Below are positions 11,903 to 22,459 of a stretch of DNA of 64,000 nt, piece by piece (position 1 is the stretch's first letter; every line of letters begins with the position of its first letter). Location: contig JAQGBZ010000018.1 in the NCBI GenBank assembly GCA_034687125.1, positions 1-64,000 on the forward strand, in the 5' to 3' direction. This DNA comes from Neelides folsomi. Taxonomy: Eukaryota; Arthropoda; Collembola; Neelipleona; Neelidae. Both the position numbers and the translations under genes were made by a program. The notes below the pieces were generated by a model that saw nothing but the letters and a program-made list of their open reading frames with translations, was not told where the DNA came from and did not search any database.

Positions 11903-13396
11903 TCAATGATTTGTTTCTTGGGATTGCTGGTCATCGATGGGAGCTTGTGGGTCCAACTCCACTGTGTCGATTTCGATGAACTTTCCTAGGTTTGGGTCTA
12001 GGAGCCTGTAGAGCTTCTCCTCAGGGACGAGGAGGTTCTCCACGTTCTCCTCACTGAGGTTCTCCGCCTGCGCCACCATGAATCCCGTCACGTCCGAAAT
12101 GCGGATGATCCAGTTTTTGAGAAAGTGGTCGAGAATTTGCTTCTTCACACTCACGCGGAGCTCGGATCGGGCCAGTTCTTCCCCGAAGAGGTCAAGGTCA
12201 TGTCCCCACTCGAAATGGCTCTCGGGAGATTGATGTGCCACCATCCGAACAGCAGCCCGGAGCAGAGCCTCGAACCCCATCCGACTCATGGTGATGGCCA
12301 GGAGACTCTCGAACCCCGGCTTCTTGCCCCATCCGGCCGCGAAGCAAGCGGCTAGGAAAGAAGGCCGCAGTCCCCAAACCACCTTCCCTTGATTCTTCTG
12401 CAACGCATCCCCAGGCCAATTACCTTCTCTCCCTAATTACTCCCAAATTGTCTCCATCTCGTGCTTTACTTCACTCCGCTCCGCCGGCACGGAAACGTGC
12501 TCATTCCATTATAGCTAAGAACAACCATAGCCGAACCTTATTGCTTTCTCAATAGCTATTTAAATACGGCCTTGTGTGTATTCTATGGGGAAAGCAATAA
12601 GAATGTCCTTTCCATACCTTTTATACTCCTATTACCCATTCTAATTTCACCGTAATTTCTACCTACCTTATTCGCATTGCATTAGTTTTGCTCCTGAGCC
12701 ATTAACTATTAGTACAAGTTTCGCTACTTTGATTCATGTGGCTTTCTTTGCATGCTTTCTTAATCTCGACAAATTACAATTGTATATTAAGTCTGTATCT
12801 AATATGATATTTAGTATGGTAATTTTACGTTTTTGCAAATATTGAAAGTACAACATACCTAGGTACAATAAAATAAAAATCATGTCTTTAAACTCGCTAT
12901 GCATATTAAAAGTGTCTCAAGAAAAAGAAGGTAACAATGTCGAGGTTTAATGTTTTATTCGTTGTAAGTTCGTTTTTAAAACCTAGCTGCTTTCTTCCCT
13001 TTGCATTAGCCTTTCTGACCGTCATTAACACAATTTTAAGACGGATTTTGTTATCAGGTAATAAATTCATTTCAATAAAATCGTGCAAGTGAATTTTTAA
13101 TGATATCAGAAATTGAAATTATCCTCACGATAGGCTATAATAACATAAGTGCAATTGAAGGTCATTAGGTAATTAAATTGATTTAATGTCTTTTAAGAAA
13201 TTAAATTCGGCATATATTTAATGTCTAATACCTTGAAGCTCTGAAAGGTTGATGCGAAGAGTGCCACTGCAGTTGAGCATGGCTGATAGACAACGATTGT
13301 GTCGTTGTCGTAAGATGCAATGATATGTCTTCCTTCCTCTGGCCATTCGCTGTAAATGTCCTCGTAGGGAACGACAGCAAAAGGAAACCCCGACAT
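11903..13396 (-). CDS. DUF4291-family protein
   Basis: Exons 13396..13232 and 12397..11903, joined in phase 0 (TTCAAG then GTATTAG; acceptor GCGTTGCAG), give 219 residues. The start is the only in-frame ATG before the conserved block. The order of motifs follows the DUF4291 family: ASYDNDTIVVYQP near the N-terminus, then VVWGLRPSFLAACFAAGW (family form about WIKPSFLWMMYRSGW), LLAITMSRMGFEALL, FEWGHDLDL (family QWDPERD), ELRVSV, and WIIRISDVTGF near the C-terminus. The motifs are recognisable but several conserved positions differ. DUF4291 has no settled function; from memory it is grouped with the ADP-ribosyltransferase fold, which I could not verify. The family is best known from bacteria and fungi, so its presence here with an 834-bp intron is notable. 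Exon 2 is much GC-richer than its surroundings. Confidence 0.75.
12398..13231 (-). other. Intron of the DUF4291 gene
   Basis: AT-rich sequence between the two coding exons. A 60-codon minus-strand open frame near 12906-13088 lies inside it, but it has no recognisable similarity and no splice support, so I treat the whole stretch as intron. Confidence 0.6.
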
Positions 13397-14742
13397 CGCC
13401 ACCGGTCGACACCAGAATGACCCAACTGCGGAACAACCCCGTCCTACCGCAAGGTGAATTCCATCATCTTCCACCCAAACGTCTTATTACATAACGAGAG
13501 TCCCCGAACATTTGGAGCTAGCCATTAGAAATCCCCTTTTCATCTCAATTCTCATCTATCGATCGCTTCCTTACAAACCCTCGTTCGACCCATTAATTAC
13601 TTATACAAAAGTCCAGGAATTCCTATACAAATAACCTCCAGCTTCATTTCCTTATAAAATATACACATACATTTGTAACATATGTGATGCTATAAAATTA
13701 GTATGGACTTTTATGATGTGAGCATTTTTATGTACTTGGATAGTCTGAATTCAGAGACTGGGTTCATTTCAGGTTTATTTTCTTGATTACATTCTTTCAA
13801 AAAAGTAATTCCCTTTAAAGTCGATTTATACATTCGAGTATAGGGTTTTAATAATTGCATTGGATTTGATATAACAACTTTCTTTCAGTTTTTATCTCAA
13901 TAGTGTAAATACCGATCATATTTACTAGTACTTCATTAATTTACAGTGAATTTCGAACGTTTCATTTTATGTTTAAAGACTTCCTTTTTAGGTACGTTAT
14001 ATGAATTTTAAGAGTTAAATGAAAAGTATGTTCATATTGCATGTAATAGTTAGTCTTAAAATATCAATACATATTGCCGTTTATTTATTTTTGTATATGC
14101 GTAATCATATTTATGATAGTTAGGTATACACCTAATAATTTACAACTTTTTGAAAGTACCAATATTATGAACAATATACATAAGTACGAGATATAAGATA
14201 AGATCGTATACAAGATCTTCTTAAAGTATCAGTATTAGTATGTATGTACATATAGGAATTGTGAACAAATCGGGTCAAGATTTTCAAATTTCAAATCAAA
14301 AGGTTCCAATATTTTATGAATGATTACATCATAATCTTACATATTATAATTGCTCGTTTTAGGATTATATTTTCAGAAAAGGGTATGAAAAATATATGGT
14401 TTACTCATTTGAGAGGTCCGATATCAGATTATTGTTAATAATGTTAGTTAATTACCTATCATTTTATCTCGACAGAATATTTATCTTACAATAATAAATA
14501 CAATTTATGTATTTTAACTAAATAGGTATGTATTTAAACGTAAAATAAAATAACAATCCGACAAATAATTAAATCGCAAAATTACTTATGTATGTACATA
14601 TTGATTTCACAAACTTATTGTTAATTTACCCTCACAATTTTTGTAAAATAAATACAATTTTGCAAACGTAAACAGAACATTTAATTAGAGATAAAGGTAC
14701 TTTGGATGTTTGTGGAAATAATGAAAGTAGGGCATAATAAAG
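13397..14742. other. AT-rich spacer between the DUF4291 gene and SLC35B1
   Basis: Strongly AT-rich with no supported exon. It should include the promoter and 5' UTR of the DUF4291 gene on the right side of 13396 and the 3' UTR of SLC35B1 left of 14743. Confidence 0.55.
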
Positions 14743-16205
14743 TTATTTGAAATATGAATCAAGGAAGAGACCGGCAAAGACTACGAAGGTACCAAGCCAT
14801 TGGACGCCTGTCAGTGCATTTCCAAAGATAATCACAGAAGCTAACACAGTGAAGAATTTTCTTGTCTGGAAATAAAGAAAAGTTCAATTTTATGCAAAAT
14901 GACAAAATGAGCCAAATTGAAATAAACAAATTAAAAGTAATTAATTCACTCACAGTAGTGACGATGGAACATGGAAGCGGTCCAAATTCGCTCACCATAA
15001 TAAATATGAAAAATTGGCCAGCTGCCGACATGAGAGAAAAGAGGACCATTGAAATTCCAACATGGGAGTGTCGTTCAACGAAAGAGTAGAATTTAAATAC
15101 TTCACCAGTTAAAAGTATAGCTATAAATGGACAATAATTTAAATAATTATTCTAAATTAAATATAAAACATTTAATTAGGCAGTTTCATCATTCATGTAA
15201 AACGAATTATTAAAGCATTGTGAATATCTATAATTGGGTTCATTTTACTCACCAGCTAGTGTATACATAATAGAGAACAAATTCATCATTTTCATCATCA
15301 TAGCAGAGCTTGGTTTAACTTTTTTGGTTCTCATTCGATCTTGTATTCCTCCTGTGAGTCCGTCCATTGCTAAACTCATAATTAAGAGAATCTCTCCATA
15401 TCCAATGTCATTGGTTTCTCCTTTTCCACCACCGGGTTTGTAAATGAACATGGCCACACCGACGACAATGAGAAGAATAAACAGATATTTTCTCAATTTA
15501 TAATTCTTTCCACCAATAAGCACTCCGAGGAGCATCACCGGAATCGGTTTACAACTTTTTCCAATCACCTATTCAAAAACAACTTTTAATATATTGTATA
15601 GAATTTTAATTTCTTTTCTCAATTTAAATGTTTTTAACCTGAGTTGGATAAGACACCCACTGAAGACTCATATTACTTGTGACCATTGCTAATAGGTAAG
15701 TTAAAGCGCAAGCAGCGTACATCAATGGTGTCACTTCATCTCCTTTCACCTCTTTGTGATTTGTACTCGGCTCAGGAGTAAAGAATTTTAGAACTGTTAA
15801 AATATAGGAAAATCATTACAATTGTTTCATCATATAATGGTATCATTGAATTGCCTACCAATAATGGCGTAAAAGTAATTAACAATGCATTGAAAGCAAA
15901 CGAGTGAAAGTGTAAATGTAAATGGCTCGAAACTCCCATCTTCTTTCTCGTATTTCCCCTTTGTGCTGTAATAATAATCAAATTAAGAATTTAGCAAAAT
16001 ATTGCCATTTTATAACATTCATTGTCCATTTTTGTGATAATTAGCATTAAAAATAAAGCCGATGTGTCAATAATACGAAGTCAAAATAGGATGAAATCAG
16101 AAGAGAATCTTACATTTTTTCTTGGAGAATTCCATAGTAGAAATAGCAGATGAAGATTCCTAGTGCTGTACCAACAAACTTCACTTTTGAATTCATTTTT
16201 TTCAT
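14743..16205 (-). CDS. SLC35B1: Solute carrier family 35 member B1 (ER nucleotide-sugar/ATP transporter)
   Basis: Six exons, 16205..16114, 15965..15859, 15793..15639, 15568..15253, 15120..14954 and 14865..14743, give exactly 319 residues, near the length of human SLC35B1 (322). Family landmarks run in order: [20 protein letters not shown] at the N-terminus, LQWVSYPTQ joined to [15 protein letters not shown], a [20 protein letters not shown] membrane helix, [39 protein letters not shown] and [10 protein letters not shown]. About ten membrane spans are expected. The family sits in the ER membrane and imports nucleotides: UDP-sugars were proposed first, and ATP/ADP exchange was shown for the mammalian protein. 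Two in-frame ATGs (16205 and 16196) could start it. The neighbouring TTLL gene diverges from an 832-bp spacer. No typical KKxx retrieval signal is seen at the end (SYFK). Confidence 0.95.
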
Positions 16206-17037
16206 TGGAATTATTAACTATAAACTAAATAATTAAAATAAAGATGTTTAAACTATTTTTGACATATGCCAAACTACAAATCCTTCAAATATTAATACAT
16301 GAATCCTAACGTGGACTTGCTCAAATTCCTGTCCGATTCAATTCTCGCTTCGACTTCTCCATGCTTTAGATCTAATTCACCCTCGAGTCTCTTATTCTCC
16401 CATTGCTTCGGAAAGGAATGCTGCATTCGTACTCATCTAAATACTCTTTTTAGTGGATAAATGCATACAATATAATATTGATAACTGCATTTTCCTACCA
16501 TGTATGCAAAGAACGACACGTTTTAATATAAATATAAGTACTTTAAGGTAAGCGTGATCGTTAAATTCTCATAGACATTTAACCTAAAAGAGTTATATGT
16601 AAAAGAAACGTTCCAACATTTCAAAGGTAAATCCAAATAGCCTACCTTATATCAAATGGATCTTCTTTAATCTAGCAACAATGATCCCCCAATGTCAGTT
16701 ATCTCCAATAAATGCTCAAATTTAGAGATCCTTGTTTGTGAGCTTGTTATATGGTAGGTTGGAATACTTACCTTTAAATCCCGGCACTTGACTCTTATAG
16801 AACTTTGTGCGTAAATAACCATTAGGAGATTTTCGAATGGCGTAGGAAATACAGAAAACTACTCTCATCTTTATTAACATAGAGATATAGTAAAAAATAG
16901 AGGCTATAATTTCGAAAAAAAATGAATTTCTTTTTTTATTAAATACTTATTAGCCATGTACAATTAAAAGTTAAATGACATTTTGTTCTTTTTGTATTAA
17001 TTTTAAGCGTTTGTATTAACGCTACTTTAGATAATAG
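16206..17037. promoter_or_regulatory. Divergent spacer between SLC35B1 and TTLL
   Basis: 832 bp of AT-rich sequence between two divergent start codons; it must hold both promoters and 5' UTRs. No specific element could be assigned. Confidence 0.4.
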
Positions 17038-19662
17038 ATGAATTCAAAATTTCCAGTTTATAAAATGGATGATCACGACGATGAAAATTTTTTCTCCACA
17101 AGCCACATGAGTGGTGATCGTCTTAGGGAGGAACAACAGTCGAAATTCTATGCCCATTCAGCGACTTCATTTAACCCCTCTGAAGGAAAGCATTATGAAG
17201 AAGACGAAAGGAGGGAAATGAGAGCTGAGGCGGAAGAAGAACGTGGTAGAATGCCGAGGCCTCCAACTCTGACAAGGGCGGTCAACCAAACTTCCGAAAA
17301 TGGGACTTCCATCTCCTATGTAACGTTCAACGACAAGAAGGCGGCGGTGAACTTCAAGAACTACGTGAACAAGTACAACAGTCGTTTAATGAGAAAAAAT
17401 AAAAAAATGTGAATGAACCTCATTGTGTTAGGAAATTGGGAGGAAATGCCGTTTGTGTCAATGGGTCTCTCTCGAAAGTCAAACGGATTGCAAAGGAGCT
17501 TTCACATCAAACTCCGACAGACTCCTTTCCGGATTTTGACAAGTGGAAGTTGGCAAAATGGTCTTGTGAGAAACCAGTTAGAGTTGATAGATCCTTGGAG
17601 CCAAAGCGTCGACAGGTTTGGAAATTGTTACATTTTTAATTAATTGAAATAATCCGATTAAGCAATTAGTGAAAAAACTTTAATTTTTGCTGGAAAAAAA
17701 AAGTTTTTGGGATTGCTTTTTATTTCAGATTTGCCATATGCTTAACAAATTCCCATCAGCTCAAAAAATTGCCCATTTTCCTGGAATGACAGAGTTGGGA
17801 ATCAGAGAAAGGATGGTGAAGAATATGGGAAGAATGCAAAGACATTTCCCGGTGGATTATTCATTCTTTCCAACAAGCTTCGTTCTTCCCCAAGAGTATG
17901 AATTAATTAAATTGTGGTTCAAATCTTCGTATAAATAAGTAAATCTTACTCATAGATTTTTGTGTATTCAGGTATTTCTTTTTTTATCAATTTACCAAAT
18001 TCTTCAAAGAAGCCACTTACATTTGTAAGCCCCTCAAAGGAAGCAACGGCAAAGGAATTTTTTTGAGCGATAATCCAAAGAAAGTCAATTCTCTTCATCA
18101 CCACTACATGCAATGCTACATTCACAATGTAGACATCCTTTCATTCAATAGCAGTACATTAAATTGCAATATCATTGTTATGAATAACAGAGAGATTGTA
18201 GAATCATCAGTATAAAACTTGCCGAATGTCACTTTATTTAAAAAAAAACAAGAAAGTGAAACTCCTATGAATATTCATAAAAATTTAATTACAGCCTTTG
18301 GTTATCGACGGATTACGTTTTGACCTGCGGGTATTTGTTCTCGTTACAAGCATTGATCCTATTTGGATTTACATCTTCAATGAAGGCCTTGCAAGGTGAA
18401 TAAAATTGAATTGCTCTTCGATCTTCGTTTCAATTTTCTTTCAATTTTGCCAATTTAAATTCTAGATTTTCCTCAATGAAAGGAGATGAAAGTTCAGTTG
18501 AAGAACTCGTCATTGAAGCCAACAAGCGAAGAAATTCTAAGCGAGACTTTTTAAACATTTGGGGGAAACGGTAAAAATTAACTTTCTCTTTTAAATTAGT
18601 TAATACATTACAACTAAAAACAAAATTATTATTCGGCGTAAATGGAAATAATATAATATTTTAATAGGAAAATGACAGTTGTCTTCGAGCGGTTAGAAAA
18701 AGAGGGATATTCATATGAAGTGAACTCAATGAAACGAAAGATCACTGGCATTGTCATCAAAACGCTTGCAGCTGCCCATCCCGTTTTGAAAGAAAACTAC
18801 AAGAAGTTGATTCCTAAAGCAAACCGAGGATCAGCTTGCTTTCACCTTTTAGCCTTTGACATTATCGTTGATGAGACTTTTATGCCTTACCTCATTGAAG
18901 TATAAAAATTATATTTTATCAATTTTACCTTTTTTTTCTAAACAATAATATAGAAATATAAAATATTAAATACATTTAACATTTACACTATTAGGTTGAT
19001 CAAGCTCCCGCTTTTCATCTCGATTTACCACTAGAAGAAGAATTCACGAATTTACTCGAGGAAGATATGCTGAGAATGATTTACCCAGAAGTTAATATTC
19101 CGGTGAGATTCCAAGATCTCACACATGGAGCTGCTGTTAAACAAAGAAAATCTTTGTTCGTTTCAAACAAAATTATTTTATAATTATTAACTTTAATGAA
19201 AATAGAGGAATGCAAATGTTAATTATTTTTTTTGTAATTATTAGATATGATTTCGTTCCTTCGCTCAAACTAAAATCAAGAATGCTTTCATCATACGAAG
19301 CTCAATTCACTCATGAGCTGAGACATACCCGTAACTTCACTCTCATTTATCCTATTCAAGGAGATCGGGACGAATATGCAGTTTTCTTTGACATCCGATC
19401 AGGAGAAAAGTTTGAGTATCCTCCAACAAGAGCAAAGTCTTACAGGAAAGATCGCCAGTGTCCGAACTCCATTTATCGCGGTCCTCTGAGTCAAAACAGG
19501 AGATTTGATCAGCAACCGACGAATATTTACTCATTTCCGCTTAACCCTCCAGAGAGACAGTTCCCACAAACATTCGATAATGAAAAGAGAGACGGAAGTG
19601 AGGACATGAGCTCAAAATTCCCTTCGGAAATGTTTAATCTTAATACTATTTTGGATGCATAA
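17038..19662 (+). CDS. Tubulin tyrosine ligase-like protein, TTLL6/13-type, divergent
   Basis: Nine exons, 17038..17372, 17432..17615, 17729..17895, 17972..18128, 18295..18395, 18466..18570, 18668..18899, 18995..19155 and 19245..19662, give a closed 619-residue frame. TTL-domain landmarks: [39 protein letters not shown], the ATP-grasp segment [38 protein letters not shown] and [16 protein letters not shown]. The family adds amino acids, usually glutamates, to tubulin tails in cilia and flagella. Between GLARFSS and the SKRDFLNI segment only about 20 residues are present, and the family's LTNY(A/S)INK block is missing. The Mg-binding E-x-N appears as EVD. I looked in the flanking introns for a missed exon and saw none. 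It may be a pseudoenzyme or have altered activity. The last intron's donor (GTTCGT) is weak. Confidence 0.85.
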
Positions 19663-20975
19663 GAGATGTCCGATTAAACTGATTAAATATACCTTATATC
19701 AAAACTGATGTATATACTTTTAAGCAGTTTATAATATGGAAGGTATGTGAAATGTTGATTTGTATTTATTATTTATAAAGTAAACTATGATTTATTATTT
19801 TTATGTAAATAATTAACATACCTATTCCATTCCAAAGAATTGATTCTAATTTTCGTATGATTAAAAAATTTGACTGTATGAAATTCGTTGAATTGGGTAA
19901 TTAGTAATGTAAACCTAATAATTTTACTATCATTGTAATACATTAAAATGCATACCACAATTTTGCTTAGATTGTGGTTTTAATAGCGCTTGTTTAAAAA
20001 AATAATGGTATCCTTATGTGTCTACAATATCTATTCTTATTTATACGCATTTATAGTATGCGCTATACTAACTTAAAATTAAGATTAAAGAAGAACACAG
20101 TATGCCATTATTTTTATATGTTAATAGAGGTGCTAAACAATTTAAACGAACGAAAACGAATGTTTAAGGCTTTCAAAACACAGAGATATCTTTATTTCAT
20201 TAGGTATTATTATTGTTATTAGGTAATTATTATTTATTATTTGATATTATGATTGGCGGGTCAAGTAAAGGCTAAAATATACATAAATACAGTCTGTGTA
20301 TCATTTTCGGTCCTCCATTATGATAATAGAATAAATAGGCAATTTACCTAACATATTTAACTGCATTTATAAACAATACAAAACGAAAGAAAATGTCAAA
20401 AAATATTCCGAGTTATACAAGAAAATGATAGATAGGATACAAAGATTTCAAAGATCATAGGTAGGATCTCAAGATAAATTATTAAAAGGCACAAGGGTAG
20501 GATACAATTTCATCAATCCAGTCAATCAAATAACTAGCATCATATACTTTTAATATAAATTACCACAATACTGAATCATATTCTTAAACTTATTTCACTC
20601 ATTGTCAGAATGTCAGAAGTAAGAACCATCATTTATCATTAACTTACTTTTATAAGTTAAAGTAAAGATAAATATTAAAATAATAGTATCACATTTACTT
20701 TCCTCACTGCACTTATTTATTACAACGACTTAATCAGTTCATTTAATTTCATTAATAATGTTAATTCCCTGAATGTTAATTTCGAAGGTGCCATAATATA
20801 CGATTTAATAAATTATGATATGAGTTACGTTATTATTATTATTATAGTGAGATACCGATACTTGGAATTTTTAACGTGTTATTTTACAATGCAATATATT
20901 ATTTAGTAATTAGTAAATAAATTAATTTAATGTTTGACAATGATTGTATGTTGTAAATGTTTGGTCTCGTTGAAG
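19663..20975. other. Convergent spacer between TTLL and FAM174
   Basis: Both neighbouring genes end here, so it contains two 3' UTRs. Very AT-rich, with short TTA/TAT runs near 20830. No supported exon. Confidence 0.55.
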
Positions 20976-21820
20976 CTACGTATGTCGGTGCGAGTGAAGG
21001 TCAAAAAGGGTGTCGTCATCTTCTGAATTTTCTGCTTCTTCATCTTCCATGTTTTCCATGAGATTCATTTCTGAAGTCTCAAGCCTTCCATAACGGCGAA
21101 TCAAAGGTTTACGCTTCTTGATACTGAAAATAAAAGAACACGAACATTAAGAATAAGTAAAATGTAAAATCTCAAATAATTTATGCTTTCAAGTAAAGAG
21201 ACTTCACCATGCAAATTTGACTCCGAGGTAAAGTATGACAATTGCTGCAAATCCTCCCATGACCATGAAAAATCTTCGAACTGCGTTTTCATCAAAGCTC
21301 ATTTCATTTTGTAATTGATTTCCAAGTTGTTTTCCTTTTGTTGACATTTCTTCTTCTCCTTCTTGATCTGGATCTTCTGTTGAAGGATCAATTTTTTCTT
21401 TTGACCCTAGGATAAAATCAATGAATAAACATATTGAAGTTGAAATAAATGAATATTATTATAGTCTATTCCATTTGCGAAGATTATTTTTTTTATAAAT
21501 AGTTATTCGAAAATGGCTTTATTGTAAATACCTTTTTTCGGAACATTGATAAGACCCCCAGGAGAATCCTTAGTAAATGGCGAATCAATCAATCTTGTCT
21601 CATTTAACTTTTTAATACTTTTAGGCACTTCAATAGAAGTGTTTAAAGACTGGACCATACTGCTATTATGCGGATCATTCTGTACTTCTCTTCGAAATAA
21701 TATAATAGCACTCTCCCCAAATATCGAATGGGACACGAGGATCAATAAAATTAAATAAATTGAAAATGTGGATAAAAATGATTTAGCACGAAATCGGACT
21801 TGGTTAAACGAAATGATCAT
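20976..21820 (-). CDS. FAM174: FAM174-family single-pass membrane protein
   Basis: Exons 21820..21532, 21406..21208 and 21123..20976 give 211 residues. I start at the ATG of MIISFNQVRF, because the frame upstream of it has only non-ATG codons. A signal peptide or anchor is seen at about residues 13-30 (STFSIYLILLILVSHSIFG), then a polar Ser/Asn-rich lumenal region with N-glycosylation sites and an acidic stretch (DPDQEGEEE). The family core follows: RRFFMVMGGFAAIVILYLG (the membrane helix), then a basic-aromatic segment KKRKPLIRRYGRL and an acidic tail ending EDDDTLFDLHS. This helix, RRYG and acidic-tail order is typical of FAM174A/B, whose role, probably in the Golgi or at the plasma membrane, is poorly defined. 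It diverges from threonyl-tRNA synthetase. Confidence 0.85.
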
Positions 21821-22459
21821 CTTGCGAAATACTCCCTCGGAACGTCGGAACAACGATATATCACAACTTATTTAAAATAATTATCGATATTGCTAGTGAT
21901 TTTAAGAGCGTTTACTGATTGTGATTGTACCAGTAAAGCGTTTAAATTTTGAATACATTTACAATATTTGTACATTAATCTTAATCCTATTCGAACACAA
22001 TTACCAACAATAAGTTAACAATAAGTTAACGAATAAGAGAAATAGGGAAAACTACTATTTTACTTTTGAATTCAGCTACTCCATTTCCATTAAAGACACA
22101 AGGATTAAAATTTTTTAAATGGCAATTTAGTAATTTCTTGTAAAAGTGTCCAATCGATTAATAAGAAATTAAATTAATAAGTGATAAGAAATTTCGTATT
22201 TATATTAAAACTGACTCTGATCTCTGATGCACTTGAGACAGATTGTAATAAAGGTTTTGCCACTTGCACTTGCTCTCTAACATTTGCAATTCTTGGAACT
22301 TTAGCAATATTTGAAGTTCTCCCTCTTGATAGAATGCCACCTAGTCTATAGTGCGGACCGCATGTTCGAATATCTGCAAATTCAGCTTTAGCACGACCAG
22401 CACAAGCCGGGCTCTGCAGGCTGGTAGTCCACCACCTTTTCTCTTTCTTTTCGGTGTTA
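21821..22459. promoter_or_regulatory. Divergent spacer between FAM174 and threonyl-tRNA synthetase
   Basis: 639 bp between two divergent start codons. The left half is AT-rich; a more GC-balanced segment from about 22230 precedes the tRNA synthetase start and probably holds its 5' UTR. A short direct repeat of AACAATAAGTTAAC occurs near 22010. Confidence 0.4.
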
